Shown here: positions 52,028-64,000 of the stretch, piece by piece
Layout of the letters: each line of letters begins with the position of its first letter
Position numbering within the stretch: the first letter of the stretch is position 1
NCBI GenBank assembly: GCA_018389105.1
Contig: JACATO010000987.1
Span: 176,603-240,602, forward strand
Direction: 5' to 3'
Source: Nautilus pompilius
Lineage: Eukaryota; Mollusca; Cephalopoda; Nautilida; Nautilidae
DNA length: 64,000 nucleotides
The notes under the pieces: generated by a model
What the model saw: only the letters and a program-made list of their open reading frames with translations
What the model was told of the DNA's origin: nothing
Databases searched by the model: none
Position numbers and translations under genes: made by a program

Positions 52028-52410
52028 CCCCCTCTCTCTCTCTCTCCTCATCTTTCTCTCTTTCCCCCTCCCCCTCATCGCTCTCTCTCTCTCCTCATCT
52101 TTCTCTCTTTCCCCCTCGTCTCCTCTCCTCCCTCTCCTCTCTCTTCCCTCTCTCTCTCTCTCCATCTCTCTCTCTCCCTCCCTCTCTCTCTCTCTCTATC
52201 TCTCTCTCTCCATCTCTCTTTCACTTCATCTCTCTCTCTCTCTCCATCTCTCTCTATCTCTTTCCCCCTCCATCTCTCTCCTCTCCCCTCTCTCTCTCCG
52301 CTCTCCCATCTCCTCTCTCTCCGGCTCCATCTCTCTCTCGCTCTCTCTCTCTCTCTCGCTCTCCATCTCTCTCTCTCCTCCTCTCTCTCTCTCCATCTCT
52401 CTTTTCTCTG

Positions 52411-52441
<31 letters not shown>
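52028..52441 (+). repeat. CT-rich array with CATCTC(TC)n units
   Basis: About 410 bases of almost pure pyrimidine on the plus strand, built of CCATCTCTCTC-type units. Immediately downstream (52,442-52,640) come TA runs and several ACGTCAT-containing strings. Complementary-strand open frames rich in Arg/Glu are artefacts. Confidence 0.97.
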
Positions 52442-52442
<1 letters not shown>

Positions 52443-53130
52443 CTGACGCCATATCCTCTATAAAGATCATATATATATATATCTGTATATCTGTAATAAC
52501 GTCATCTCTCTGTACTGATGCCACATCCCTCTCTACGATGACGTCATATATCTCTCTGTAATCACAGCATCTCTCTATAAAGACGTCATATATATATATA
52601 TATCTGTAATCACATCATCTCTCTCTCTGTCTCACTCACACACACGCGCGCGCGCGCAGCGCACAGAACCATAGCTGGGCACGGCAGTCATCTCCGAACA
52701 ACACTACAAATGTCCTGCTAATAGACGGTGTTTGGTTCCTCATCACCCTTCTAATCGCCAGCTGAAGCGCTTAGAGTGAAGCGCACAAAGCAGAGAACTG
52801 GTCTGTGTGGTTTGTTTAGACAGTCGAGAATATATTTCTGCACTAACATAAAGAATACACCAACAATAACTGATTGTCGAGTTTAAACGAAAATGTCTTG
52901 GGGCACTGATCCAAACAGGTTGTATCTGTGCTTTATTTATCCAAAGAATTGGATGATAATATTAAGAAAAATAAGATAATAAAAGAAAAAATACTTTTGA
53001 AAAATAAAGTAAAATTGAATGAAGATTTTTGTTTTAATTATTAATTAAAAGTTAAATATATATTAAGTTTATCATTTATTTTACTGTAATATGTTTAGAA
53101 ATTAGAAACAGATGAAGTTTTGCTGTTTTT
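52442..53130. other. Spacer between CT and GA arrays
   Basis: Holds TGACGTCA at 52,541-52,548, TA runs, a CA/CG alternating tract near 52,628-52,651 and an AT-rich end (52,930-53,100). No gene recognised. Confidence 0.6.
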
Positions 53131-53691
53131 AGAGAGAGAGAGAGAGAGAAGAGAGAGATGGAGAGGAGAGGAGAGAGGAGAGGGAGAGAGATGAGAGAGA
53201 GGGATGGGAGAGAGAGAGAGAATGGAAGAGAGAGAGAGGGAGAGAGGGATGAGGGAGAGAGAGAGAGATGGGAGAGAGAGAGATGAGAGAGAGGGATGGA
53301 GAGAGAGAGATGGGAGGAGGAGAGAGGAGAGAGAGGATGAGGGAGAGGGAGGGAGGAGAGAGAGAGAGAGAGGGGAGAGAGGGATGAGGGAGAGGAGAGA
53401 GAGATGAGAGAGGGGATGGGAGAGAGAGAGGGATAGGAGAGGGGGAGAGAGAGAGAGGAGAGAAGGGTGGGAGAGAGAGATGGGAGAGAGGGAGAGTGAG
53501 AGGGATGAGGGAGAGGGCGGGAGGGAGAGAGAGAGAGAGAGAGAGGGGAGAGAGGATGAGGGAGAGGGAGAGAGAGAGATGAGAGAGAGGATGGGAGAGG
53601 ATAGGGATGAGGAAGGGGGAGAGAGAGATGAGAGAGAGGGATGGGGAGAGAGGAGGGGATAGGGAGAGGGAGGGAGAGAGAGAGAGAGAGA
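53131..53691 (+). repeat. GA-rich array with GAGATGGGAGAG units
   Basis: About 560 bases of almost pure purine on the plus strand, effectively the reverse complement type of the 52-kb array. Units of GAGAGATGAGAGAGAGGGATGG type alternate. Purine-rich mirror repeats of this kind can adopt triplex structures (known of such tracts). Confidence 0.97.
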
Positions 53692-54240
53692 ACATAGGAG
53701 TGGGGAGAAGCGTATTATTATAGCAATTGTTCAGGCTGGTAACGGAGAAACAGAGCGGGACGGAAACAAGGGAGAAACATCTACATGTAAAAGCAGGTGC
53801 GCACCACTGGCTAGTGGCGCTGACAAGGGAGACCGCTTTTTCGATTTACTTTTCTTGTAGATATAAAAGGGCAACAACGAAAAACTGATGGTTAGCGTTT
53901 TAGAAGAAAGCGGAAATCTGTTGCTATTATTATTATTATTATTATTAAACGGCTTTAAGAGCCGTGTGTGCGGTGCGCCTCAGCAGCAATGGAAAACAGC
54001 GCTTTTCAAGTTATCGCCGATGTGTGACTGCGACAGCGGTCGCCGGAGGGGGTGATATGGGCATTTCTGGGGTCCCAGCGTTCGGAGGGAGGGAACCGCG
54101 GCGTGTGACGTCGGGGATCTGAGGGAAGCTGGCGCACAGGGGCCGGCGGAGGTAGGGGGGGGGGAGAGAAGGAAGCTCGCCCGACGATCGGCATCATTTT
54201 CATAATTTTTTAATTGCGAGGTCCTCCCATGTAATGTATG
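53692..54240. other. Upstream flank of the G-alpha-o CpG-rich region
   Basis: An ATT microsatellite at about 53,924-53,946, then increasingly GC- and CpG-rich sequence with a TGACGTCG near 54,105. No gene recognised. Confidence 0.5.
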
Positions 54241-55454
<1,214 letters not shown>

Positions 55455-56074
55455 GTAAGCTGCATCCGTTTTTTTTTCCTCCCTCTCCCTCCTCCGCATC
55501 CGGCTGGTTTTGTTTTGTTGCTTCGTGTACGACGACCCGCTCTGTTGTCACTGCATTGATCATTAACGATCTGTCGGTCCGCTGGCGGGTTTGTTTCACG
55601 GTCCAGATGGTAAACGCGAACGCACCCCGCCTCCGCTGATGGGGGTCTCCGTCATCGGGATCTACGACGTTTATTTACCGGAATCTGTCGGCGGTGGGGT
55701 TAGGAGGAGAAGGGGAGAGGTCGCGGCGGCTTGCTGTGTGTACCCCCCCCCACACACGAGCAGGCAGGCCCTTTCCAATAAGTACGGGACGGTGATGTGA
55801 TCGAGTCTCGTGCCGCCTGCACTTCACGTCTCGGGATCGATCACCTGTCGGACGCCGAGCACGCGGGGGTACCGTCGAGCGAACCAACCACGGGGTTCAC
55901 TCGTTCGCCAGGTCACGGCACACGTCGTCCCCCCCCCCTCCTGGCCGGGTTCGGATTACGCGCTGAGCCAATCCCCTCCCTCCCGCGATGTCCTGTAACG
56001 AACCTGGAAGGCCATTCATGCCGCTGTTGTGAATGGGCCGCCCCCGGACAAAAAACAGGAGGGTGTGGGGTGGC

Positions 56075-56100
56075 GGTTGGTTGGTTGGTTGGTTGGTTGG
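56075..56100 (+). repeat. GGTT tetranucleotide repeat
   Basis: Six tandem GGTT units plus GG in the G-alpha-o intron. Repeated GG pairs could in principle form a two-layer G-quadruplex. Confidence 0.9.
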
Positions 56101-57450
56101 GGTGGGGAGGGGATGGGAGCGACCTGTCGAACGAACGAACGCCGCCGACCCCGGTTCGCGTCGTCCCGGATTCTCATAAATTACCCGCCGCCGCCCCTGC
56201 CCACAGGCTGGCCGGCCTGCTTATGTATTCAACATGGACGGTCTCTAACCACGTATTCGCCGCGGCGCCCAGAACAGATTGTCATCGTTCGCCTCCCGCA
56301 GAAGCCGGACCCTGGCCCCGATCCCCGGCCGGTTCGTCGCGACCGCGGAACCGAAGCCGGTTCTTTTACCTGGACCCGAATCCCTTATCTACATCAGCGT
56401 CTCCGCCGCTGCCTCCCTCTCGCTCTTAGAGCTATCGATCTGATCTGTTCTTCCATTTCTCGTTCTGATTGATTGCGCGGCCTCGCTCGATACGTTTGTC
56501 CGGCGTTCACTATGACCAAATCACTCATAGGATAGATAATAATAGATTTTAGCGATATAAATTATTACAAATTATCTCCTCTCTCTCTCTCTCTTCCCCC
56601 TCCCCCTCCTCAACCCCTTGCAAGAGCTCGGGCGTGGATATTTAATACAAATATGCCCTATTAAAAAAAAAAACAGAAAGATCCGTGGTCTTTGTGGGTC
56701 AGACCAATTAGGTTTCTGTTCGTGGTTCGGTTCCATTAAAGGCCGCTGGAGAGACAGACGGTGGCTATTGGCCTGGATGAACGAAATTATTGTAACGACT
56801 GTTCGCTTATACAGTCCGCGGGTAGTATCCAGTACGACCAGTTAGTTACCAGGGTGAGTGAGTGGAGCTTGAGGATCGACGACGACGACGTCTTGTGTAG
56901 GAGATATGTTAATTTCCGAGCACCTGTTTTACGGAGATTTCCGCATGTCCTCAGCCTCTCTGCAGTCCCCGGTACTGTAATTAAATAACGAATCCTGCAA
57001 AATAGCAACTTTCATTACGTCTCGATCATTCTATTATTCCTTTTTTTTTTTAAAAAAAAATATGTATTTATTTATTTGTAATGTTTGTGTAGTTAAAGCG
57101 ATACTATTAACGGCAGTCGGTTGTTTGTTTATTGCTGGGTTCTATTTCGGCATCGTCAGATCTATTTACGCGTATGGTCGGTCGTAAATATTTGCTGTCA
57201 CTCTCACCGCGAACACACACACATATAAACAGGGTCGCACTGTTAAGGGGGGTGGGCGGGCCCGGGACCAAATATTTCCTAACGCTGTCTGCGATAACAA
57301 AGCATAATCGTTACGCAGCAGGATATATCGGAGTTTTTCCTTCCGCTTAATTCGACATATCCATCTAGGTCTGTGTTGTTCTTTCGCGCGACTCTTGCGC
57401 CGCATCTCCCTCTTGCTCCCTTAAAATTGTTTGTTCTGTTTTGGTCCTCA

Positions 57451-57452
<2 letters not shown>

Positions 57453-57481
<29 letters not shown>

Positions 57482-57515
57482 TATTATTATTATTATTATT
57501 ATTTATTATTATTAT
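57453..57515. repeat. ATT trinucleotide array
   Basis: About 63 bases of ATT repeats with two register slips. Confidence 0.95.
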
Positions 57516-58497
57516 GTTAGAATTTTTCAACCAAGAAAAATAAACAGACATCTCCAATCCGGATATTGAAAAGCAAGAAGAAAGACTCTTTAGCCGAGAC
57601 AGTGGCACCTGTAACGGGTTATTTTCGTCCCTTGAACCATCATCAGCCTCCTCCTCCCACCCCCCAACCCCTGCCCTATGCACAGCGTTTCTTGATAAAG
57701 GGACGGAGCGGAAAACCCTTTTTTCAGGCTCAAAATGTGTTATTTTATTTGGTCTCTAGTTTTATCGTGGCTGCGTTAAGCGCATAATTAATAGATGACA
57801 GCGCCTCGACAGGTGCCTGGCCAGTTAATATGTAGGGTTTGGGTGTCAGCCCGAGGAGAGCGACGACAGAAGGAAGGACTTTGGCTGGCTGACAGCGCGA
57901 AGAAGTCTTTTCCACACGTCGCGTCATTTTCCATCTCAAGACGGTCGTCGGTCAGGAGGGTGTTAACGGGAGTGGACGATTGCAGGGGAAATAACCCTCT
58001 GGGTTACAGTTATGATGGGGTGCAGACGGTGCAACGAAATATTTTATTATTTTACTAAACTGGTGGATTTTTAAGGGGCCGTGAGCGAGTGGACGAGATG
58101 TTTCGGCTATCTACAGTTACTGGGGACCATGATTGCAAATTAGCCGAAATCCTAGCCAGCAGGTGTTGTTTTCTTAGCAATTAAATAGTTAACGTGTGGG
58201 AAAGATTACAGGCGGCAAAGTCGACAGTGAGAAGAATTGTACTGATGGCCTGGGGGGGGGGGCGTCTGGCTTCCTGCCTCCTTGTAACCACCAAACCGAA
58301 CTAAACACGTCGTTTTTGGATGACAGGATCGATCGCCATTTCTAACTAAATCAACGAATAAAATCATCATCCGTAGATCACGCGACCTCTTGGGGATCAA
58401 CGGTGCTAGGTCAGGATCCATGATCCAAGATGGACCAGGGAGAAAGGTTGACGGGGGCCCAGAAAATAAAGAAAACGAAGGAAAGAAGGAAAATCTC

Positions 58498-59445
58498 GCT
58501 GCGCTCTAGCGCCGCGCGCGAGCGCGCGCCATCGCTCGCGCGCGCTCTTCGCGCGCGCGCCAGCGCGCGCGCGCACGCGGAAGCGTCTCCCCTCTCTCGC
58601 CAGAGCGCGCTGCGCGCACGCTCGCGCGCTCGCACGCGGCATCGCTCTCTCGCGCGCGCTCGCGCTCCAGCGCGCGCGCTACTCGGCAGCGCGCGCGCGC
58701 GCGCGAGCGTCGCGCCAGCGCGCTCGCGCGCTCTCACTCGGCAGCGCTCTCGCGCTCGCCTCGTCAGCGCGACGCTCGCGCTCGCTCTCCCATCGCTCGC
58801 TCACGCGGCAGCGCTCTCGCTAGGCAGCTCGCGCTCGCTCTCGCCATCTGCGCGCTCTCTCGCACGCGGCAGCTCGCGCTCTCGCGCTCGCACTCTTAGA
58901 TCTCTTCTCTCTCTTCATCTCGCTCGCGCGCTTCTCCATCGCGCTCTCACTCTTCATCTCTCTCTCTTCGTCTCTCGCTCTCGCACTCGGCATGCGCCTC
59001 TCTCGCGCTCTCGTCTCGCGAGCTCTCAGCTTCAGCTCGCTCTCGAGCGCTCCGGCTCGCGCTCCAGCATCTCCTCTCTCTCTCTCATCTTCATCTCTCT
59101 CGCTCCATCGCTCTCTCTCGCTCACGCTTCATCTCTCTCTCACTCTTCAGCTCGCTCTCTCTCTCTCCGCGCTCTCTCCATCTCTCTCTCTCTCGCACTC
59201 TTCATCTCTCTCTCGCTCGCTCCATCTCTCTCTCTCTCTCACTCTTCATCTCTCTCGCCATCTCTTCTCTCTCCTCTCACTCTTCATCTCTCTCTCTCTC
59301 TCCATCTCTCTCTCCATCTCTCTCTCACTCTTCATCATCTCCATCTCTCTCTCTCTCTCCAATCTCTCTCTCCATCTCTCTCTCACTCTTCATCTCTCTC
59401 TCTCTCTCTCTCTCTCTCTAAAGACATCATCTCACTCTGTACTGA

Positions 59446-59479
<34 letters not shown>

Positions 59480-59560
59480 TCTCTTCTCTCTCTCCTCCTT
59501 CCTCATCTCCCTCTCTCCATCTCTCTTCTTCCTCATCTCTCTCTCTCTCTCTCTCTCCTC
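58498..59560 (+). repeat. CT/CG minisatellite with a composition gradient
   Basis: An array about 1.06 kb long. The left part consists of CGCG/CTCG runs with GGCAGCGCTCTCGC-type junctions. The right part is CT runs with CACTCTTCATCTCTCTC junctions and a CAT trinucleotide block (59,446-59,477). The two junction types correspond position by position, so both halves look like versions of one unit. It keeps a 394-codon frame open by chance. Confidence 0.9.
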
Positions 59561-60650
59561 CCCATCCCTCTCTATGATGACGTCATATACGTAAAACTTC
59601 CCCGTCTTTTCTGAACTATTCGACGCTGGCTCAGGTCGAACTCTTCGAACTTTTTTTTTTTTTTTTTTTTTAAATTTCGAATTTCTACTAAAACATCAAC
59701 GAGTCTGTTATCGTCTCTTCTCCTCTTCGGAACGGTGTTCAGTTAATATCAGGCCCAAGGTACGCCAGGGGTAGACGGAAGTGGCTTACGTCTTTGTTTG
59801 CACTCAGCAGAACCCCTTCCCCCGCCCTTTACTGCTTTTACCTCCTTTCTCTTTAGCAGCCATTCTGCGACGCGCCGGACGATTCTTAATAAGCCCCCCC
59901 CTTTTTGCTGGAGTTCTTATCTTGTAATTAGCTAAGCATTATTTTTGTTCTCTCCCCCCCCCGTCTCTCGTTGTCCGAGATCTTTATACGTGACGCACGC
60001 GCTACTCCATTGCACGTGACAGCAGTCTACAAAGCAGCTTGACATCGGCGGATGGAGTTTAGAATCCAGGTGAAAGGTGACGTGTGATAATCGAGTTTTG
60101 GGGAATCCACTCCAGCACCACACATGGTCGGGTGGACGCTCCTCACACACACCACACCCCCCGGTAAGACTCCCAGTCAGTTTATTATTAAAGTCTGGTG
60201 TAATGTTAGGATTTGCTTTGATTAGCATGGCCGTGAACAGCAGAACAAAGACGTGGTCCCCTTTTCTGTTTGTTTGCCTGTTCCCCACCGCGGTGAGGTA
60301 TTTTTGGCGACTCCGTCACACCCCGTGATGATGTGAACTCTCGCGTGATCAAAGACCCGGCTTCATCTGCTGAAGAAAGGCACCTACTTCCGCGTGGTGC
60401 CGAGTTGGTATTTCATGCTTGCCCGTATTCTGTGTAAGTCCATCAAAGAGACCGAAAATAGTTTATAAATATATTGATCCCGGTGCACAGACCCCTCCGA
60501 AAGAGTAAACAATGTAATTTTCTTTTGTTTATATAATCCAGGTGCAATTAATCTCGCCGCATTGGCGTCCCCGCTTGTACACGGCGCTTGAACCATTTGC
60601 TTAAAAGGCCTGGATAAAGACCAAACATTACGGATTTACGTTGAGTTACA

Positions 60651-60674
60651 TAATATATATATATATATATATAT
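60651..60674. repeat. AT dinucleotide run
   Basis: About 12 AT units in the G-alpha-o intron. Confidence 0.9.
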
Positions 60675-63600
60675 GTGAACATTGCCTAATTAAAGGTTGG
60701 CATTTATTTATTAGGATTTCTGTTTGTTTGTTTGATATAAAACCGCAGTTGCTCTTCTTTTTCACCGGTTCGGCCAATCGGAATCGCTTGTGACACTCGA
60801 AGTTAACTTTACCTTGGCTATAAGGGCGGACCTGGTGCATCGGCGAAGCAGTCACCTGCCTGGCTTCGTTAAAACCTGATCCGCACCCCTTTCTTTGCAG
60901 TCAGAAGTTTTCCTTTGTTTGTCAACTCAAAAAAACAAAATTAAGCGCGGAAGTCTGCGATATTCGGTCGGAGTCGGCCGAGTGGTTTGGGCTGGATTAT
61001 TCCGAACCATTACTGGTGTTTTAAAACTCTTTTTGCCACGTGATCGTTGTTGCCCTTTGGCTTTCGTTTAGCCTTGAACGTCACTTTGGATCTACAAGTG
61101 CTCGGACGGTCCGTTACTGGATACTACCGAAAATTCCTAAAATTTTTGTATTAAAGTTTTTTTTTTTTTTTTTTCTGTATAAATATTTTTGAATTTGCAT
61201 GTTTCCATTATGCTTAGCGTAGTCTGACATCACTGTTTAGTGTACACAAATCCGTGGAACAAAGGCACTGATGATGTGGGTTAACTGGTGGTGGTATGAG
61301 ATAGCTAAAAAACTATTAATTACCTCTGAAATATATAGAATACAGTCAGTGAGCTTTACGTTTTGTATCCTCTCGACCACCGAGGCAAAACTTGTATTTA
61401 TTTATTTAATTTGTATATAAGTAAAGTACGTTAGCAGTGCAGCATATGTCCAAATAGCTTAAAGAAAGGCTTTGGTCTGCCAGGTATGCAACTGATTTAT
61501 GTAGCTATTGTCAGATGAGCAAAAGGACAGCAGCAGCACCAATCTCGGAAGCAATGGATGTTCTTGATGACTTAATTAAAGACGTAATGGAAAGCTCCAA
61601 ACAGTCCTCTCTTCCTTCGCCCAGAGACAGACCACGTTGACCAACACGTGCTCCAAGACAGTCTCTGGGGGTCGCTGTCGAGCTCAGATAACTTAGTTTA
61701 CATTTGCATCCTGTAGTGGAAAGCAACAACAGACGTAGTGCAGTTTCCCAGCGAAACTCCGGGCACACGACAAAACTGTATACGTCGGGAGATTCAGAAC
61801 ATTATGACCTCCTGTGCCATGGCGGACTGGTTTAGCACAGAGAAATCTGGAGGCCCCTCCCCCCTACAACGGAAATCTCTTTTCGGCTGGGCAATTCAGC
61901 CATAAACCGGAAACACAGCGGCCAGATGATGAATCCAACATGCGGCACCAGGCGGATGTAACTAGTAGGTTGGATTTGCTAAGCACGAACAAATACAACT
62001 TTACACGGCAGTTTTTCACGAAAGTTTGTATAGATAAAATCCATAAGTGATCACATTTTAAATAAATTAAACTACAGGTTTTATCATTCTTCATGAGACC
62101 ACTCTGAAGAAGTAATATATTCTCTCTCTCTCTCCAATAACCCGCTTGGCCATATTTGAGAAAGAGTGCGCGGAGAATTCTGGGAACCGCAGGAATAGCC
62201 TTTCCGCTTCCGGCCAACACCGGGTCTGCAAGTTATCACCAGGTTCAGCGGTGGTTCTGTCCAAGTTAAATTACCCCCCCCCCCCCGGTTCATCATCAGC
62301 GTTGCCTATCGTGTTGTGTGTAGCAGAACAACCACTGTTCTCAGCGGTCTGGGAACCAGGGAGGGGGCTGCAAGTGGCTCCCCTTCCGAGAAGGTGCCGG
62401 CCAGAGAGAACTCCTCCTCTCCTATTCTTCTGGCAGGATCTGTAAGCCTCCGGATAAGATAAACAGTAATACCCCTCCCAAATATAAACAAGCCCCAAAC
62501 TAGGTTTTCAATCAATATGCGTAGCAAAGCCGTCTGGTGTGTAGCTGCTTAGCGGTTTTTCTAAACAGCGTCTGAATAATGTAATATATCAAAACCCTAA
62601 TAACCTACGGCTTTGTTTATTACCTGTTGTTCCTATCTATCTGCCTGTTGTTGTCATGGAGTTCATTTAAACCAGCGTATTCTAATTAAGACGTAGATCA
62701 GCTTTAGCGTCTCGTTTATAGGGTCAGATATCTGTCATCTGAGCCAGATTATTATTATTATTATTATTAGTTGCTGTTGTTGTAATAATTATTAATATTA
62801 GTAGCTTTGATAATGTTGTACTTGTACGCATGGCCGTCCAGATGGTGCACATGTCTCACAGCTCAGACCAGATGCTTTTCTTCAAAGGTGTCTTGTAGAT
62901 GGCATCTTGGGTCGGGTCTGGGAGCTCTCAGTCTTTCAAGCGAGAATCTTTGTGTCGTGTACGTGGCGTCCTCCGCCGTCGCTGTGGCAGTGACGTAAAA
63001 CCCACGACATAGTAAAAACAGATTCTTCTAATAAAAGCACTGTTCCATTATTTAACTAAGAGAGCTTTATTATTGAAATGTGTTCGCGAATTATTTAAAT
63101 TTTACAAAATGTTATATTGCAATTTTGGAAACGTAACGTGAAACTTAGTTTAACAGTCGATCGTTCTTCCTCTGCAGGAGGCAAGCTTTTAAATATGGGA
63201 TTAGAAAGGGGATATAGGTCGAGTCCCTTTTCACTTGACCTAATCCGGTCGGTGTTGGCTCGTTACTTTGTCGCCGAACCGAAAGAGAGAGAAACAGCAG
63301 TCATCCGCTGGTGTTGTAATCCCCGGTCGACCTTGAACTGGACATCGGGTCGGGCAATATCTTCATCCACTTGAAATTGTCAAAAACCGTATATATCTGT
63401 CCACATTTATCCATTCGGCCGTCCGGGTCTGCGACTGCCCGGCCTTTATTCTACAAACAGCTCTCAACATTAGAGGACCCGTCCAACGAGTACGTCCGCC
63501 CGTCTGCCCATTTGTAACATTCCTTTTCAAAACGAATGTCCTAGCAGAGTCACAGTTTATACGAACAACAGCCAAAATTGCTGCTCACTGGATGACTTAC

Positions 63601-64000
63601 GTAATGTAAAAAAACAACAACAATTTCTAGGCTCATCCTCTTCGACGATGATCCTGCACGTGATAGTAGTACCCGTGTAGACCGTGTACATTTTCACCAG
63701 CTCGTCATCACGTACGACGGTTTGGCTTAGTGACCTCTGCTCCTTTACGAGCTACTGAATTTAAGATAAGGGGACTCCCCGCCACAGACAGGAAGGGGTT
63801 AAGTTTTTACTGCGCGAATAGCGCGAGCCGTATTGTTGGGGAGAGGGAACGAGACAAAGGCGCCCAGACATATTTAATGTGTCCAGATAAGGAAGGAAGG
63901 AAGGGAACTCTGCCGTTCAGTTCAGCTCGTAACGAACCATTCTTGGTCGGGTTATTGGCGCAGTATCTCTCTTCGATCCATCAATAAAACTCGAAAGAAG

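Larger units (their letters stand above)
55455..64000 (+). other. G-alpha-o intron 2 (5' part)
   Basis: No further alpha-o exon was recognised to the right edge; the next would start in the KIIHE segment. The intron holds a GGTT repeat (56,075-56,100), an ATT array (57,453-57,515), the CT/CG satellite (58,498-59,560), a TA run (60,651-60,674) and an ATT tract (62,749-62,769). Many open frames here are artefacts of GC-rich or repeated sequence. Confidence 0.7.

Noticed and set aside
53129-53695. 188-codon minus-strand frame, Ser/Leu/Pro-rich
   Set aside because: An artefact of the GA array.
55797-56472. 210- and 147-codon frames downstream of G-alpha-o exon 2
   Set aside because: GC-rich intron sequence stays open in several frames by chance. 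No match to the alpha-o exon 3 sequence or any family.
58430-59614. 394-codon open frame, Ser/Leu/Arg-rich
   Set aside because: It lies wholly over the CT/CG satellite; the overlapping frames are also open because the repeat lacks stops. No protein-like composition or motif.
60970-61015. GTCGGCCGAGTGGTTTGGGC resembling a tRNA Ser/Leu start
   Set aside because: No B box or acceptor stem follows; likely coincidence.

Overview
The window is animal nuclear DNA with two recognisable host genes lying head to head, separated by about 22 kb rich in repeats. Spliced genes with GT-AG introns, many DNA-transposon remnants, tRNA-derived SINE pieces and long CT/GA, ATT and CG-rich arrays fit an invertebrate genome. 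A lophotrochozoan, perhaps a mollusc, is my best guess, but nothing in the sequence fixes the phylum.

Region 1 (1-32,926, minus strand, AT-rich) is most of an orthologue of WDR59, a scaffold subunit of the GATOR2 complex that promotes amino-acid signalling to TORC1 on the lysosome. Twenty exons were placed by hand. All junctions have GT and AG, and the reading phase is conserved across all 19 introns, giving 716 codons plus 2 nt from the start codon. The 3' end, expected to hold the C-terminal RING-like zinc domain, lies beyond position 1. The introns hold decayed DNA transposons: Tc1-like (introns 4 and 16), Tigger/pogo-like (intron 14), and in intron 3 a hAT transposase gene split by a mariner. 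Removing the mariner and one TA copy joins the hAT frame through a conserved motif.

Region 2 (about 33,000-42,100) is intergenic. Two near-identical ~0.9-kb Tc1-like sequences lie in inverted orientation at 33,181-34,096 and 41,129-42,034. Between them are a large TTA/TTG array and a divergent hAT-like transposon (36,541-39,161) with short terminal inverted repeats and a frameshifted transposase gene.

Region 3 (42,100-54,240) has higher GC and no recognised host gene. It contains a hAT-like terminal sequence, a well-preserved but inactivated mariner (47,582-48,861) with near-identical ends and TA flanks, a SINE, an AT-rich cluster of transcription-factor-like motifs around 50.16-50.63 kb, and large CT and GA blocks of opposite polarity (52.0-53.7 kb).

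Region 4 (54,240-64,000, plus strand) is a CpG-rich promoter area and the first two coding exons of a G-protein alpha-o subunit gene (118-nt and 43-nt exons, with lipidation signal and P-loop). A long intron runs off the right edge; it contains a CT/CG-rich satellite at 58.5-59.6 kb that shares flanking sequence with the 52-kb array upstream.

The two host genes act in different signalling pathways (TORC1 nutrient sensing and heterotrimeric G-protein signalling), and nothing in the sequence suggests that they are functionally linked. No RNA genes, CRISPR arrays or prokaryotic features were recognised.
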